Shown here piece after piece: positions 46,291-58,990 of a stretch of 64,000 bases of DNA. Position numbers and translations under genes: made by a program. The stretch lies in assembly GCA_037074705.1 (NCBI GenBank), contig CM073591.1:85726032-85790031 (forward strand). Direction: 5' to 3'. This stretch comes from Zhengitettix transpicula (lineage: Eukaryota > Arthropoda > Insecta > Orthoptera > Tetrigidae). The notes under the pieces were generated by a model. That model was not told the DNA's origin. It made no database searches and saw only the letters and a list, made by a program, of their open reading frames with translations. The first letter of the stretch is position 1. Each line of letters opens with the position of its first letter.

Positions 46291-48825
46291 TTAGTTCTTT
46301 GTTAAAATACATATTTAAAATCTCTCTAAATACTTTTACCTATGAAACAGTCGCAACTGGGCAGATGCGCTGGATTATTTAGTGGAAGTTATCTTGAAGC
46401 AAGTCCTCCAACTGAACAAAGGCAGCGGAAATTGCAAGTTCCACGTAATTCCCGTTAAATTAGGTTCAACTTTGTTTCTAGTGCGTATATTGTACGGAGA
46501 GGGGGCGTGCCCCGGTAAATGGTCTTACCGTGAGGTAAATCGGCTGCCTTCAGAAAATACGTGCCTGGAATACTACATCGTATATAAATAATATTCATCT
46601 AAAGCTTCATTTAGCGTTACGATAGTAAAAATATGTATCTAACCAAAGAGATGTGAGACGAATAAACATGAGATTCATAAAATTATATTTCTAGTATTAT
46701 TTGAAATATGTTATTAAATACAATTACACTTTCTCTACGTTGATTAATAATTGTTCAATGTTTTTCCAGAAAAAAATTCTGACTCAATATATTAGTTTAT
46801 CTAAATTTCTTCTTTGTCTATAAAATTCTTCTTAATTTTTTAAATTTAATTACACCTGGTGATAAAAAATATAAAAGGAATTAAAATAAATACATATATT
46901 CAGATTGAAACGTATTTTTGTAAATTTCTGAATAACTAACAATTTTTTTATATTTGTATTTTATTGTAATATACATTTTTTAAATATTTACCGTTGGTGG
47001 GTAAAATGTATTTGTGATTTTTGTAATATTTTAGGGTGCCATTCAAATAACAGTGTGAAAGGATGATAAAAAAAAGCGAATATTCGGTATTATATTATTG
47101 TTAACAGCTTAAATAAAATACTTGACTAAATTTTCCTTTATGCAGAAACGCCAGCCAGGTTTGGATGTGAAAAATATTTTCGCCCACCAGCCGTGTCGGT
47201 GTAGGAGTATCACTTAACAAGCAGCAACAGGTCTCCAGCATATCCTATTCGTTCAGTAGAATCAGTTACATTTTATATGGTATGCAGTCCTTCATTTTAC
47301 TATTGTGTGACCTGAAGAATGTTTTCAGCAACTCCGCATCAAGGAAAAAATATGTAGGATGTGGGGATTAATTTGACCTGGCCAATTTTCAGACTGAGCT
47401 ACGAATTAATAGGACGGAATTGGCGAATATCACTCATGCATACTTTGTTATATATATGATTACGTGTATATGATTCGTGTGTCACTCACAGGAATTTTCT
47501 GTGGTAAGCCTGAGTGTCTGGGAAAATTTGCTGTTTGTGTGGACCTGATTTACCACTCCCTTAACATTAGAGTGAATATTTAAATTTATACAAATACATT
47601 AAAAGAACTAAAACTTAAAAAAAATTGGAATTGAAGCGACTATATAAATTGACGGGATTTTAGGCGATTTCCGTGACGCAACTCTCGAATTTGCGCACTA
47701 ATCATTTACTAATGAAGTGTAATATCGCTCTGCGCTCTCATAACATTAACATTATTGACGATGCACCTCGGCTGCTCCTTCATAGAGGGTTTCTCTTTTT
47801 ATTCCCTTGTCTTCGAGTTACCAATCGTGGGCGTGATATTACTGGTGCCGCGGGACGACAATCCGATAATTCGATCTTTGACATATGACCTTACGAGTCG
47901 AAGGCTCTGCCAAACCAGGAGGAGTTCTTGAAAATGGGAACTGTCATACCCTGAAGGGATGCCTCAGAAAAATGGCAGTAATACAATATAGGTAGGATTC
48001 ATAATGCACTTGATGACGTAAATCAGTAAACCTTTGATATGTTCTTTCATACGTCAGGGCGAGAATTGTGAGGGTGTATAAAATATTTATATTTAACATT
48101 TGCATGAATGTAGACTGCGTCGATCGCGTACCGTTTATTCAAAATAATTTATAATTCATGTCAAATTCATGCCGTATGTACGAAGGTGACACAAAATGAG
48201 TTATTCTTTTGTTTATTCGAATTCTCTATTAAGATTGTTAAAAACATAATAAAATTAAAATTTATGAGCATATTGATTTTCAAAAGTTGTTACTTGTTGT
48301 TCATCAGAAATCAAATTTTCCAATTGAAGCCGACTGATAGTTATATAGTTTAAGAATTCGGATGAATATTTCTGAATTGGTGTATTGGGCCTGAGCGAAA
48401 TGCTGTTCAAATAAAATAGGCTCCAGTATAAAATAGACAACAGCTACATGTATCAGGACCAACCAACCAACTATAGATATTTTAGGGAGTCTTTACACAC
48501 CCTGATAAACCAACTCGAATTGGAGATCCCTACAATGCATAAATCCAATCAACAACAAAATATCTTGAATGTCAATGTGAACATTAGAAAAATTAGTGTT
48601 GATTATTTAATATTTGCTATAAGAAAATCACCGAGTACTGGAAAAAGAAAAGGCGGAATAAGACTAATTCATAAGTATATACAAACGTTAAAGCATTTAA
48701 TAAAGTAAAATTCCCTAAGCAGCTAAAAAGAAAAAGCCAAATTATCCTCTCGCAAATCTGGGCATACTAAATAAACTCATAATTTCATATTTTCTAGATC
48801 TGAGCCTCCGATGTGTTCCTCTGTT
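46291..48825. other. AT-rich DNA, nothing recognised
   Basis: Frames at 47673-47888 and 48448-48708 (both plus) have no recognised motif. Confidence 0.4.
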
Positions 48826-49300
48826 TTTTAGAGTAACAGGCTGCATGAGGGTAATCCACATGGTGGCAATTCCCCTTTAATAGCATAGGAATTAATTTGA
48901 AAGGGGGGGGGGGATTTGGACTAGTAGAGGAAAGTATCCAAGAGTTAACTAGGGCCTCCGGGTTATAGTTTAACGATCCTACCAGGAATTCACCTAAAAC
49001 TTATGCAGGACAAAACCTAGAAAAACCTGCATCAGGTAAGTCGGGCATTGGGTACTTGTCCCACGCCCTTCCGATGGCGGAAGAAGGGTTAGAAGTGGGG
49101 TCGCAGCTTTCCCCTCTCCGTTTCCTGACCGGTTTAGCAGGCAGCTGGCCGACTATTCCAATAGGAATAGCGGACAACTCTTGCCGTATGCACAAGGTCT
49201 TCGACCCCGGAACATACACCTCTCAAAACAGGACGAGATGCCTCGGCATGTGGGAACTTTAGTTCAAAAAACAGAGATATGTGAAGGGTAGCTTCCGTCA
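48826..49300 (-). mobile_element. Rp1 retroposon copy I
   Basis: Minus-strand copy from the T6 run (A tail) and AACAGGCTGCATGAGGG to the GAGCTCTCT block near the 5' end, with a deletion in the GGGGATGCC part. A G9 run at 48905-48914 replaces the usual CCCCCC tract. SINE2 copy 2 starts immediately beyond its 5' end. Confidence 0.88.
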
Positions 49301-49308
49301 GAGCTCTC

Positions 49309-49770
49309 TGGTGTAGTGGTAATCCTCAGACGCGTCAAGGATTGAGACACTTGGCAGTTACCTCGCGTTGGTCTCTGGCCGTGATCATGTGGCACCCTCG
49401 TTCTCTCCGAGTCCTCTGGAAAACTGCAAGTTTGGGGTTGTACGTCCGTTCCTGGCGACGGTTCGTCGAGGAGTCCTTCTACACTTTCTTTACAGCCCCT
49501 TCGCTGGATGTGAAATATCGATGTTCTCGACCAATTTTTGATCGATCTTTCCTGAACCATGAAATGTGATTGGTTCAGGAAGTCACGTGTTAATTCAATT
49601 TCTGGGATTTTTTGAGAGACGTTTCTCACGGTGTGACAGTCCAGGTAACTTCCGAGGGTCAATAGCTACGTGCCTATGCCCAGACCTTAGGGATTATCTA
49701 TCCACCCGGCGGCGCCTGGTCAAATTCCAACTTTCCAAGCTCTCAACCCTTGCTTATATCTAATTATATT
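49309..49770 (+). mobile_element. SINE2 copy 2
   Basis: Plus-strand partner of 44445-44868. It begins CTGGTGTAGTGGTAATC, a tRNA A-box-like word, directly after Rp1 copy I, and ends TATCTAATTATATTAAAATG before a TA repeat. A B box at the usual distance is not recognisable. Frames crossing it (49264-49662 minus, 49342-49763 plus) are the same chance frames as in copy 1. Confidence 0.75.
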
Positions 49771-49806
49771 AAAATGAAATATATATATATATATATATGT
49801 ATATAT
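49771..49806. repeat. (TA)n tail of SINE2 copy 2
   Basis: About 11 TA units, then GTATATAT. Confidence 0.9.
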
Positions 49807-51200
49807 TGTAATGATTAGACTTTATTACTATATATAAAAAGCTTGATTATATATTTATAAAAATACATTAAAAAAATATTATAGGGCGCCAGCAGATATA
49901 TATATGTCTGCAAAATAAAATTATCATTAGCTCCGGCTTGGTTATAATATCCTCTTTTCAACAGGGTAATGTGGGTGACTCGGTAGCTATTCAAGAACAG
50001 AGCCTATTTCCGTACTGTGTAAAAAAAAATTAACTTTTGAAGGCGCTTTACAGAAACTTGTGGCGTCAGCCGACTTGCAGTGGAACACTGGTCTTGCAGT
50101 AAGCAGCACACGATATCCTTCTTCGGCCTCCCCGCGATGGACGTCTCTCCAAAAACATTTGTTGGCTACCGCTCGCCAAATCTTCCACCCTCTCGCCTCT
50201 CTCACGCCATTTTCAGTCCTCTATCTCTCGGTCTGCCTGCGTCTGTCCACTTTCACCCGGGTTCGGAGTACCCGCAGGCTTCCTCATAATGATGTGTTCC
50301 GATTGTAATGAGATTTTACTAAGCAGCATATTCTGCAGAGCTGTGAGTACTACTCCACAATCAGAAACTACATCTTGGGCAACATTGGCTTTTGAGACCT
50401 AGCGACATCTGCAATGACGATCTTCAAGGCGCTGAAGTTCGCTATAGAAGCCATCATATTCAACCTAATTTAAACATAATTCTATATTGTATATCTTAAC
50501 CTATGTAAACCAATGTTGTGGTCGCTAATGACAATTTATGTTAAGGCGACATTTAACTTTTGTAAGAAAAATAGTCTTCTTAAACATTAACCTGTTAAAC
50601 TCACTTAGAGGAGTTTATTATAGCTTTCACTGACATTTTGTATTGTCTAATATGAAGTCGCATTGAGTCAGCTTCGTTTTGTCTGGTATACTTAGAATAA
50701 TTGTTTTTAGGGGACAGACTGGAACTGCTGAAAGATTTATTTGAGAAACATCTGACCTTTTGAAAGCAAGTATCAATGAGAGTCCGTTCGACCTTTGAGA
50801 GTACTTTTACCCGATGAGGACCAGCGAGAAAGAGCGATCATCGGCAATCAAACATAGGAGACGTACTTTATGTTGAAATTTTGGTATCGGTTAGAGTCGA
50901 GAGTTGCACCGTAGGACTGCAGAGAACTTCGTGGAACAAGTGCCTGCATAATATCATAATTTTATATTATACTCTATTTGTGAAGAAAGAGAATTAAAAA
51001 TTAAGTACTTGTTAAAGCATTAAAAAACCAGAAAAGTTTTAAGAAAACGTAAATGTTAAATAAAGTAATGAATCGTATAAAGGGGATCGAATTAATTTAC
51101 GATTAATTCATGAAGATAGTTTTGTGAGATGATAAATTAGTTTTTGTGGCAAAGTAAAAATAAATTTAAAATGAAAAAAAAAATATGTCGCAATGAAAAT
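49807..51200. other. Unassigned DNA
   Basis: A GC-richer block at 50050-50290 has overlapping frames without known motifs. The rest is AT-rich. Confidence 0.4.
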
Positions 51201-51422
51201 AATGAATAAGAAAAATAGCCAATACAGACAAGAAAGTGATAATATAAATACCACACAACATTTCTGGGATCCTTGTCCCATTCTTCAGCTTCTTAGTTTT
51301 TTCAAGTGACAAGTACACTTGTGTCGCTTTAGGCTCTTCTTCGCACGTGACGAAAGGCACAAGGATCGCAGAAACGTTGTGTGGTATTTTTATTATCAGT
51401 TTTTTTATCTTTCATATTCATT
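51201..51422. mobile_element. Foldback element FB2, copy 2
   Basis: Arms of about 75 bp (51201-51279 and 51356-51422). The inner arms are ACCACACAACATTTCTGGGA and the complement of CGCAGAAACGTTGTGTGGT. TGACGA (51348-51353) and GAAACG (51371-51376) are preserved better than in copy 1. The stem ACCACACAAC/GTTGTGTGGT places GAAA next to its 3' strand, as stem III of a hammerhead would. Non-coding. Confidence 0.75.
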
Positions 51423-54227
51423 AAAAATAAATTTGATAAATATTTTGAGATAGAATTTTCAGTACTCGTAAACACTTAAAATTTTTCTTGTATTTTAAAA
51501 AAATATTTCACTCTATATCATGGTAGGTGGGTAAACTTAAATTTGTGAGGATGAATTTCTTAAAGTAAGAAATAAATTTGTAAGAAAGAGAAACCGAGGA
51601 AGAAAATACAGGACATTTAGTTAATGATTAAACTATTTTGTAGAGCTCCCGTAAATTAAGAAGGAAGGAAAAGATAACTGACGGAGTAAAATGAGAAAAT
51701 TATAATGGATATAAATAAAATAATTTAGACAAAGTGCTAATACTGACAGAAAATTAGACAGATCGATAAAAATAATATATTATAATAATTGCACAAATTG
51801 ATGAGTGATGATGAAAAAACCTGAAAGTTCTGCGGAGAGAAGGTGTCTTAGGAACTATGTGTGAAAATAAGAACTGTTGGAGAAAAATAGGCATGAAATC
51901 AATCGTTTGCGATGTTAGAAAAGAAGAAAAAACTGAATGATATATAATTTAACATAATACTTTAGGAATTGAATTATTAAAAAAATTGGGTGTTTTTATG
52001 CCGAATAAGTTGCATTTTTTTTAAGCGATGCTGTTTGCACTAACACCAAAGGTAATGTGACACTCAAGAAACGTACACATAACGATTAGCCAACAAGGGG
52101 TGCAGAATTTACTATTTGTTATTGTATCGCACTTCAAGATAAGCAAGATAAAATAGATACAGATATGTGTTGCGGGACATCGCGGGACAACGCTGAGTCA
52201 AAACTATGCCAGTAAGACAACCAGTCAAATTGTATCTAGCTAGCGTCAGAATTTGCTACATTATATGTGAATAAACAACATACATCGATAGATAAATTAT
52301 TATTCATGATATATGATATTCATTTACTCTGTTATTCCGAAACTGAAGTCGTTAACAAATAAGATACCATGAAATGCATAAAAATTTGAAAATATTACTG
52401 ATTCTTGAAATTATCCTGGCATGGTTATCAAACAGCTTATCGTTTTACAAATTATTATTTCTTTTATTATTACACTATTCATATCAATTTATCATAATAA
52501 TTTCAATAACTTCCAATCAGATGGAAATAAGAGCTCCTGCGTTCCAGAGTCAGAGCTAACATTCTAATCCTCGGAATAAAAGGTAAATCGTGAAAAAGAC
52601 AGAGATAACGTCATGGAATCCCTCACTTTCAAGTTTTGTAACCAAACATTCTTAAATATTTAACCTCCGTATCAAACAGTTATTGCCTTATAATTACAAA
52701 CCATTTATACTTAACAAAGCATGCAAAAACTAATTTCCATAATTAACAAAATAAATATTTATGTATATTTTCATTTCAAAACCATGATCTTTAATTGGTA
52801 TTCATTTTAGACAATGATTGAATAATTTAAATGGAATACACGTCCATTTTAATGTCATATGTAATAAAATTACAGCACATATCATCTTCAAGTATGTATT
52901 ATTATTATTATTTTGAGCACTTAAAAACAATTTACACGAGTTAAATTTTAACCAAAATCTCTTCCAGGGCAATTCGTTGTTCGAACTCGTAGAACAGAAT
53001 GAAAGAAAGAAAAGAGCGAAGGTAACAGAAACCTCGCACACTGTGTTGCGGGCTTATTACAGAATTTCATTAGCTTGTGGTGGTGAAGACTGTCGAGTTT
53101 TACCAGCGCAGTGCCTTAGCTCTTTCATTACCGCATCACAATTGCCCGTAATGAGCGTTGAAATTCAAAACCTGCAGCGCACTGCACTGAAACACATTCT
53201 TTTTGTGCGTAACGCGGACGCAATGAGATCTCAGCAACGCGCCCATCCACGCATAGAAATGAATAACACGTCGCTGACGTCAACACAGGCAACCAGGGCC
53301 TTCACCAATTAAAAATAATGGCTCTCGTGGATGTTGTCTTTGATTTCGGTATTAGTGACACAGGGTTGTCGTAATGTGAACATGAAATTTTGCAACTTCC
53401 TTTTGCAATATTTACATTACCGATCTTAATAATTCATCCATGCTGTCGCATGGTGATGATTTAGTAGCGAATATTATTGACATTCATTATAATTTTTGCA
53501 CCAACTAGATTTAATTGCATCATATACATTTCTAAATAAACAACATATGACGATGAAGTAATTGAACAATTATTCATTACAGAATTGAAGTCATGTAAAG
53601 TAAGTGGTGAAAATAATATAACCATTTCTCGTTACTTCTATTTTTATTTATATCTCCAAATAGTCTTCACTGTTGTTACTCACCTGTAACGGTGAAATCT
53701 ATAATGAAATTTATAAATTATTAATAGACGGTTCAAATAATGTATGGAACAAGACAAGTGTAAGGTCACCGATGTGGCGTCCTACCCACCAAGCCCCGCC
53801 CCCTTACACGCCATTGGCAAATGCAGGGAAATCAAAATATAGTTAGAAATTTGCATTTCATCTTACATTTTCATTTTGAGGCAGAATTGAAGGCAAACCC
53901 TTCGTTAAATTACAAATATTTAATTAACGTAATACTATAATAATAAAAATATATGATTATTTAGGAATTATTCTCGGCAGATATCAGGATATTTCTTCGA
54001 CGTTACGTTTAGTATATGGGCGGAGCTTGGCGACGGTGGGCGGGGTGTGGTCTGAAATTCGTCTTTAGCCGAATGTGTTTACAGGTTAAGTGAAATTTCA
54101 CGATGTATCAAACGAAGACGTGAATTGTGGAATATTAATAATGCATTCCTTGATGATTGAGAGTAAATAACAGAATAAATACTAAACTAACGGTTATAAT
54201 TGGTGTGTTCCCAGAAGTACTTTTGTT
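51423..54227. other. AT-rich DNA, nothing recognised
   Basis: The 111-codon plus frame 52977-53312 shows no known motif. GC-box-like words in inverted orientation (CCAAGCCCCGCCC at about 53794, GGGCGGAGCTTGG at about 54018) enclose about 240 bp and may mark a small element. Confidence 0.4.
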
Positions 54228-54637
54228 TTTAGGGCAACAGGCTACATGAGGGTGATCCACATTGGGCAACACCCCTTTAATAGCATAGGAAGGGATTTGA
54301 AAGGGAGGGATGCGGAAGGGTAGAGGAAGGTAGCCAAGGGTTACTAGGGCCCCCGGGCTATGGTTTAAGGATCCTTCCCGGCATTCGCCTAAGGAAATGC
54401 AGGGAAAACCCTAGAAAAACCTGCAACGGGTAGGTCGGGCATTGAGTACTTGTCCCACGCCCTTCCGATAGCGGGAGACGAGTTTGCTGTGGGGACGCAG
54501 CATTCCCTTCTCCGTGCCTCGACCAGTTTAGGAGGCAGCTGGCCGACTATTCCAATGGGAATAGCGAACAACTCTTACTGTATGCCCAAGGTCTGCGACC
54601 CCGGAACATACACCTCTCAAAACAGGCCGAGGTGCTA
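54228..54637 (-). mobile_element. Rp1 retroposon copy J (5'-truncated)
   Basis: Minus-strand copy from the T5 run and AGGGCAACAGGCTACATGAG to AACAGGCCGAGGTGC, cut at the CCGAGG palindrome. It is close to copy D in sequence (ATTCCCATTGGAAT variant) and so is probably of similar age. The antisense frame 54450-54647 and sense frame 54389-54571 parallel those of copy D. Confidence 0.88.
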
Positions 54638-54836
54638 TATACCATAGTATTTAAATTGGGTTTCATTGTAATTTACATAAGTGAGAAAAATCGCTGATGA
54701 TCTTTACTTGCCACAAATCTACCTTAAATTTCATTTGAATAAAAGGGCCATCAAGCAACATTAATTTGTCATACAATATTAAATAACTATTCTTCATTAT
54801 ATTTTTACGTCTGTTTATATGAAATTGATAAGGCGG

Positions 54837-55171
54837 TTGATGACCAATTTCAGACTATTTATTTAATTAAAAAAACGTTTCGGTACGTGTTTGCATCTTC
54901 TTCAGGTCTTTTCTTACAATCACTAAATGTTAAAAAGCTACTTCAAAATATATTTATAAATGTCACTAAATTCTGGAAGTTCTTCCGAGTCTGTAGTGTA
55001 TCAATAAGTGCCTCGGAAGAACTTCCAAAATTTATTGAAATTTCTAAATATACTGTCAAATAGCTTTTAACATTTAGTGATAATTAGAAAATACCTGAAG
55101 AAAGTACTAGCACGTACCGATCCGGTTTTTTTTAACTTTTATAAATAAATTGTCTGAAATCGGTAACAAAT
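54837..55171. mobile_element. Foldback element FB5 (long hairpin)
   Basis: The longest inverted repeat in the window: arms of about 150 bp (54837-54988 and 55012-55171) with a loop of about 20 bp, meeting at GGAAGTTCTTCCGAG / CTCGGAAGAACTTCC. Both arms carry ACCTGAAGAA in the sense leading away from the loop. The left arm has CTGAAGA...CGAAACG intact (complement of 54872-54906), while in the right arm CGAAACG has become CGATCCG. It encodes nothing. Confidence 0.75.
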
Positions 55172-55794
55172 TGCATTAACTATTGTTAATAACTGTCATT
55201 ATGATAATGAAAACATTTTCCAGTTGTCCCACCATTGTTGGAACTGCTTTAATTCTGTTTAGATGGGCCGTCCCTTTCCCCTCAATACTTTATTTTTATT
55301 TAAATAACGTCATTTCAGCAGATTTTATATTGTCGGAAAAGGAGAATCTGACTCGGAACACTGTCGGTAGAATGCAGTGGGTCGAAAGACGCGAAACACT
55401 GTATTTGACGATGAAAATATGAATAAGGTTAAAAGAATGAACGCATGAATGCTTTTGGCGTCGTCCCCAATATCCTTTTGTATCTTGTGAACGGTTTCCA
55501 CTTGAGCATCGCCGATCTTATGATGAAATATCGCCTCTCAAGTTGTTCCGTCATTTGGCTACAATTGCCAATCCGACAGAGACCCAACCTTTCTCCGATC
55601 GTGAAACAAATTACTTAGTAATGTTCTGTACGCACGATTAAATGTGTAAATTAGTACGCAAAAGGGGAACGTTGAGATTCCTTTTAAATAGTATTTCAGA
55701 TTGTGGACTAGTGGGATCTTTTGGAGGTCACCTTAAAAAGGAGTGTTGTTTGTCAGTAGTTCAGAAGATTAATGGTTTGGAAGGAGTAGAATCA
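55172..55794. other. Unassigned DNA
   Basis: Short frames only (55183-55422, plus); nothing recognised. Confidence 0.4.
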
Positions 55795-57879
55795 TTTATT
55801 TATACCGTCTTTATTTTAAGATGCATCTACTTCAGAGATAATTGGCGACTACCAGGTTAAGTAAAGCTTACTTATACTTTGTACTAGGTTAAATTGATGT
55901 ATACAGTAGCTGCTCATATTTTATCATCTTTGATAAAAGTAATACTTTTTTTGCACATTGTATGAATTTCTTGTAGGTTTGTGTTCTCGAGGACGGAGAT
56001 CAGTTGGAAGTCAAACATCTTGCCTTTGGTTAGTGTGTGCGTAATTGAAAGTTCTGATTCACCACATTCATATTGTGGGATTGGACCTAGAGAAAATATA
56101 TGAGTGATTTAATCCGAGTAGTTGGATTTGATTGCGGATGTTGAAGATTGTTCACATCTAGAAATATCGGATGGAAACTTGATGTCCGATGTGTTGTTCA
56201 AAAGTCTGTAGTTGGCTAGCTTTGAGAGTCTTCCTCGTAATTCCCTACAGTTTCTTTTGGCTGTCCGTCACGCTAAGTGGGGAGATTGCTAAAGCTGTTG
56301 CTAGAGAATCAACTGCTTCATTCCCTGCTATATTTTGATGGGATGGTGCCCATATAAATATTATGGATTTTCCTTCTAATTTGAGAACATGGGGTTTTTC
56401 TATGATCCAGATAATTAGTTCAGAATCATGTATAAAGTTGGCGATCTGCTTGATATGAGTAAGAGAGTCGTTGATTAGTAGGAAGGTTCACTTGATAGTA
56501 CGAAAACTACTTTTATGGCAGTTAGTTCGGCTGAATTGTTGGCGTATGGGGGAAGAGGGAAATTTTGTAGCAGTTGTTGTTTGAGATACAGGCACTGCCG
56601 ACTCCGAATTCATTTTTTGCTCCCTACGTAACTACCAGTTGTTATTTATATCATATATAGGGGTATTTTTCACAAAGAAAGTTGAAGACTTCTATCAATT
56701 GTAGTGCGTATGTTGTATGGTGTTTAGCTGGCGTAGGGTCTTGGATTTTGTAAATTCGTGAATGGTGCTGGCGTAGTCGATTTTTGATCTGGTTGTGGCA
56801 CGATGAGGTGAGTCGAAGGACATTCAAGTTCGCGCCACTATTTTTTCTAGCAATAATCCTGATGATATTCCGACGTTTCTTGCATTCATTAGAAAGTTCT
56901 ATAATATGCTTGTCATATGATAAGGTTCTATCAAATATGACGCGTAAAATTTTCACGTGGTTGACAAATTTAACTGTTGTGTTTTCTTTTTTCCAATTTC
57001 GGAATATGATACAATTTGGTTTTGGAGAATATTATAGCTTTTGATTTTTCAGATGATAATTGTAATCCAATGTTATTAAGCCAGACGGATAATGAGTCTC
57101 TTGCAGTGTCGAGACTATTGGAACCTTCTCATATTAAAAATTTGTCCGCATACTTTCTTTCAAGGCAGGGCTTTTTGAAGTTGCAGTCGATGTCATTAAT
57201 TACTATTAAGAAAAGTGTCGCACTAAGACATGAACCTAGCGGCACGCCATTTTCGATTATGGTATCGGTAGAAAAATTTTAATTTATTTTAATTTTAATA
57301 TGTCAGTTGAAAATTAGGTTGCTGATGAGCATGTTGCCATCGATTTTGATTTCGAGGAGTTGGTTCAACAAATACCTCCATATCGAAACTAGCAGCGAGG
57401 ACGTGTTGTTTACTGTTGAAGGCGGATTTGATAATATTGTCTAAATTAGTGAGGTATGAGATGGTCGATAATCTGTTTCTAAATGCAAACTGTTTTGGAG
57501 TAATGATATTTTTTATTTTCAGAAACCATGAGATTCTTTACTTGATGATTCTTTCTATTATTTTGCAGAAGTTACTTTGATGAGCAATTAGTCTATAGTT
57601 GTCCATGTTACTGCTCATTTTTCTTTTCTTTTTTTAAAAAATAAAATGGTATAACTATTGAGTTTTCCATGATTTGGGGAAAATTTTATTGTTCAGAATT
57701 TTGTTACATAAGCTTGGTAGGAACATGATGCCATCAATTTCATATTTAAAATATTTAGAATTATCTGGCCCAGGAGAAGATTTTTTTGAATTGGTTATTG
57801 TATCTGTGATTTCTTTCTCTGTAAAGAGATCGTTTAGATAAGTAGAAGTTTGTACAGATGTGTATGTAAATTACGAACT

Positions 57880-58215
57880 GCGATTGGGATTGTTCCCGGT
57901 GGCAGTCCAAAACAAATATATAAACGAAAGTATTACAAATAATACAATTTTGAAAGAAGAAGAAGAAATAATAATAATAATAATAATAATATAAGTCTCA
58001 GAAATTTGTTCACTCCCCCAAGACTTCACTTCACTTCACTAATTTATTGATATTCCCCTTAAACATTATTATTGGAAGATTCTCTTAAAACACTGCTGCA
58101 GATAAATTGTTCCAATCGCTTATCGATATGTTTAGGAATGAGTTATCCGTAGAAAAAGGTTCATTTGCTAAGTCCGATTTACGTTTTTTTAATGGAGGAA
58201 TTAAGGTTATTTGCA
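57880..58215 (-). mobile_element. 3' end of another LINE, inserted in the I-type relic
   Basis: Between EDNSSANNLN and the VCTNFYLSKRSLYREKEI-type continuation of the I-type element lies a foreign piece: ISDWNNLSAAVF resembles the SIHDWNSVPA block of L1a, followed by a UTR with AGTGAAGTGAAGTGAAG (also in L1a) and CTGCCACCGGGA (compare CTACCACCGGGC in L1b). It is therefore a relative of the L1 family, 5'-truncated. A (TTA)n run at 57969-57992 lies in its UTR. Confidence 0.6.
57969..57992. repeat. (ATA)n microsatellite
   Basis: About eight AATA/ATA units inside the nested LINE fragment. Confidence 0.9.
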
Positions 58216-58990
58216 GAAGAATTATCTTCAAATTTTCTTGCAAACTCGTTCGCGATTTCTAGGGGTCATAGATGACTCGATTGTTTTGGTCTAACAGATA
58301 TGGTATGGGGTTAAATTTATTTCCACTTCTTAAAAGATTTGATAATATTCCAGATATCTTCTACATTGTTTCGTGGATTGAGAAATTTCATTTTCTGTAT
58401 CCACGCGACTTCGTTGGACTCCTTGATCGTAAGCCTAAATTGAGCAAGCTTTCTGAATGTGATTCTGTTTTCTTGATTTTGGTGTCTCTTGTATGATGAT
58501 AGCGCGTGTTTGAGAGTGCGTGTGCACGGATACATTGAGGGTTCCACCAGGGAATTAGATTTTTCGCGTTTTTAAGGTTTGAATTTCCTGATAGCAATAT
58601 CCGCGACTGACTGCATTACGGTTATTAAAAGTTCCAGTCCCTCTTCAGGGTTAATAGTGCGTGGATCGGGTGCGGAAATTAGTAGATTAGAAATGTTTCT
58701 TTATATATTTTCCAGTTTTCAGTAGAGAAGTTCCAATTTGGTCGTATATGTGAAATAGTTGGAGACTGATATTGGGAGATCATGTCAGCGACCAGTGGAA
58801 AGTTGTTGTAGATAGAGCAGCAGAATTGACGGTCCTTAGAGACGGATTTAATTTTACACGTGCCGTCTTTACTGTGCTTGTGTATGGAATTTTTGAATGA
58901 CCATCTGCTTTTGATCTGTCCAGCTCGTAAGAATTATTGTTGTTTCCAGACCATTTCGGATGGTTAATTTTCGTGACAATATATAAATCT

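Larger units (their letters stand above)
55795..58990 (-). mobile_element. I-type LINE relic (about 3 kb), with a nested insertion
   Basis: Minus strand, read from 58990 down. First an endonuclease tail, then PWWN (58541-58552), WNIIKSF, KEITDTITNSKKSSPGPD, FPKSWK, DNYRLIAHQSN and ITPKQFAFRNRLSTISYLTN. Then VLAASFDME and GVPLGSCLSATLFLIVINDI, where GVPQGS has changed, and the catalytic YADD altered to YADK (57141-57152). Then ILRVIFDRTLSYDKHI, an RNase H part with GAKNEFGVGSACIS (about 56600) and the 3' end CTTAAAATAAAGACGG near 55795. It is the same family as 27780-28790. Many stops and shifts; inactive. The 5' part (gag, most of the endonuclease) is missing. Confidence 0.8.

Noticed and set aside
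50050..50290. GC-richer block with overlapping frames as an exon
   Set aside because: No protein similarity recognised, and no clear frame preference among the overlapping frames.
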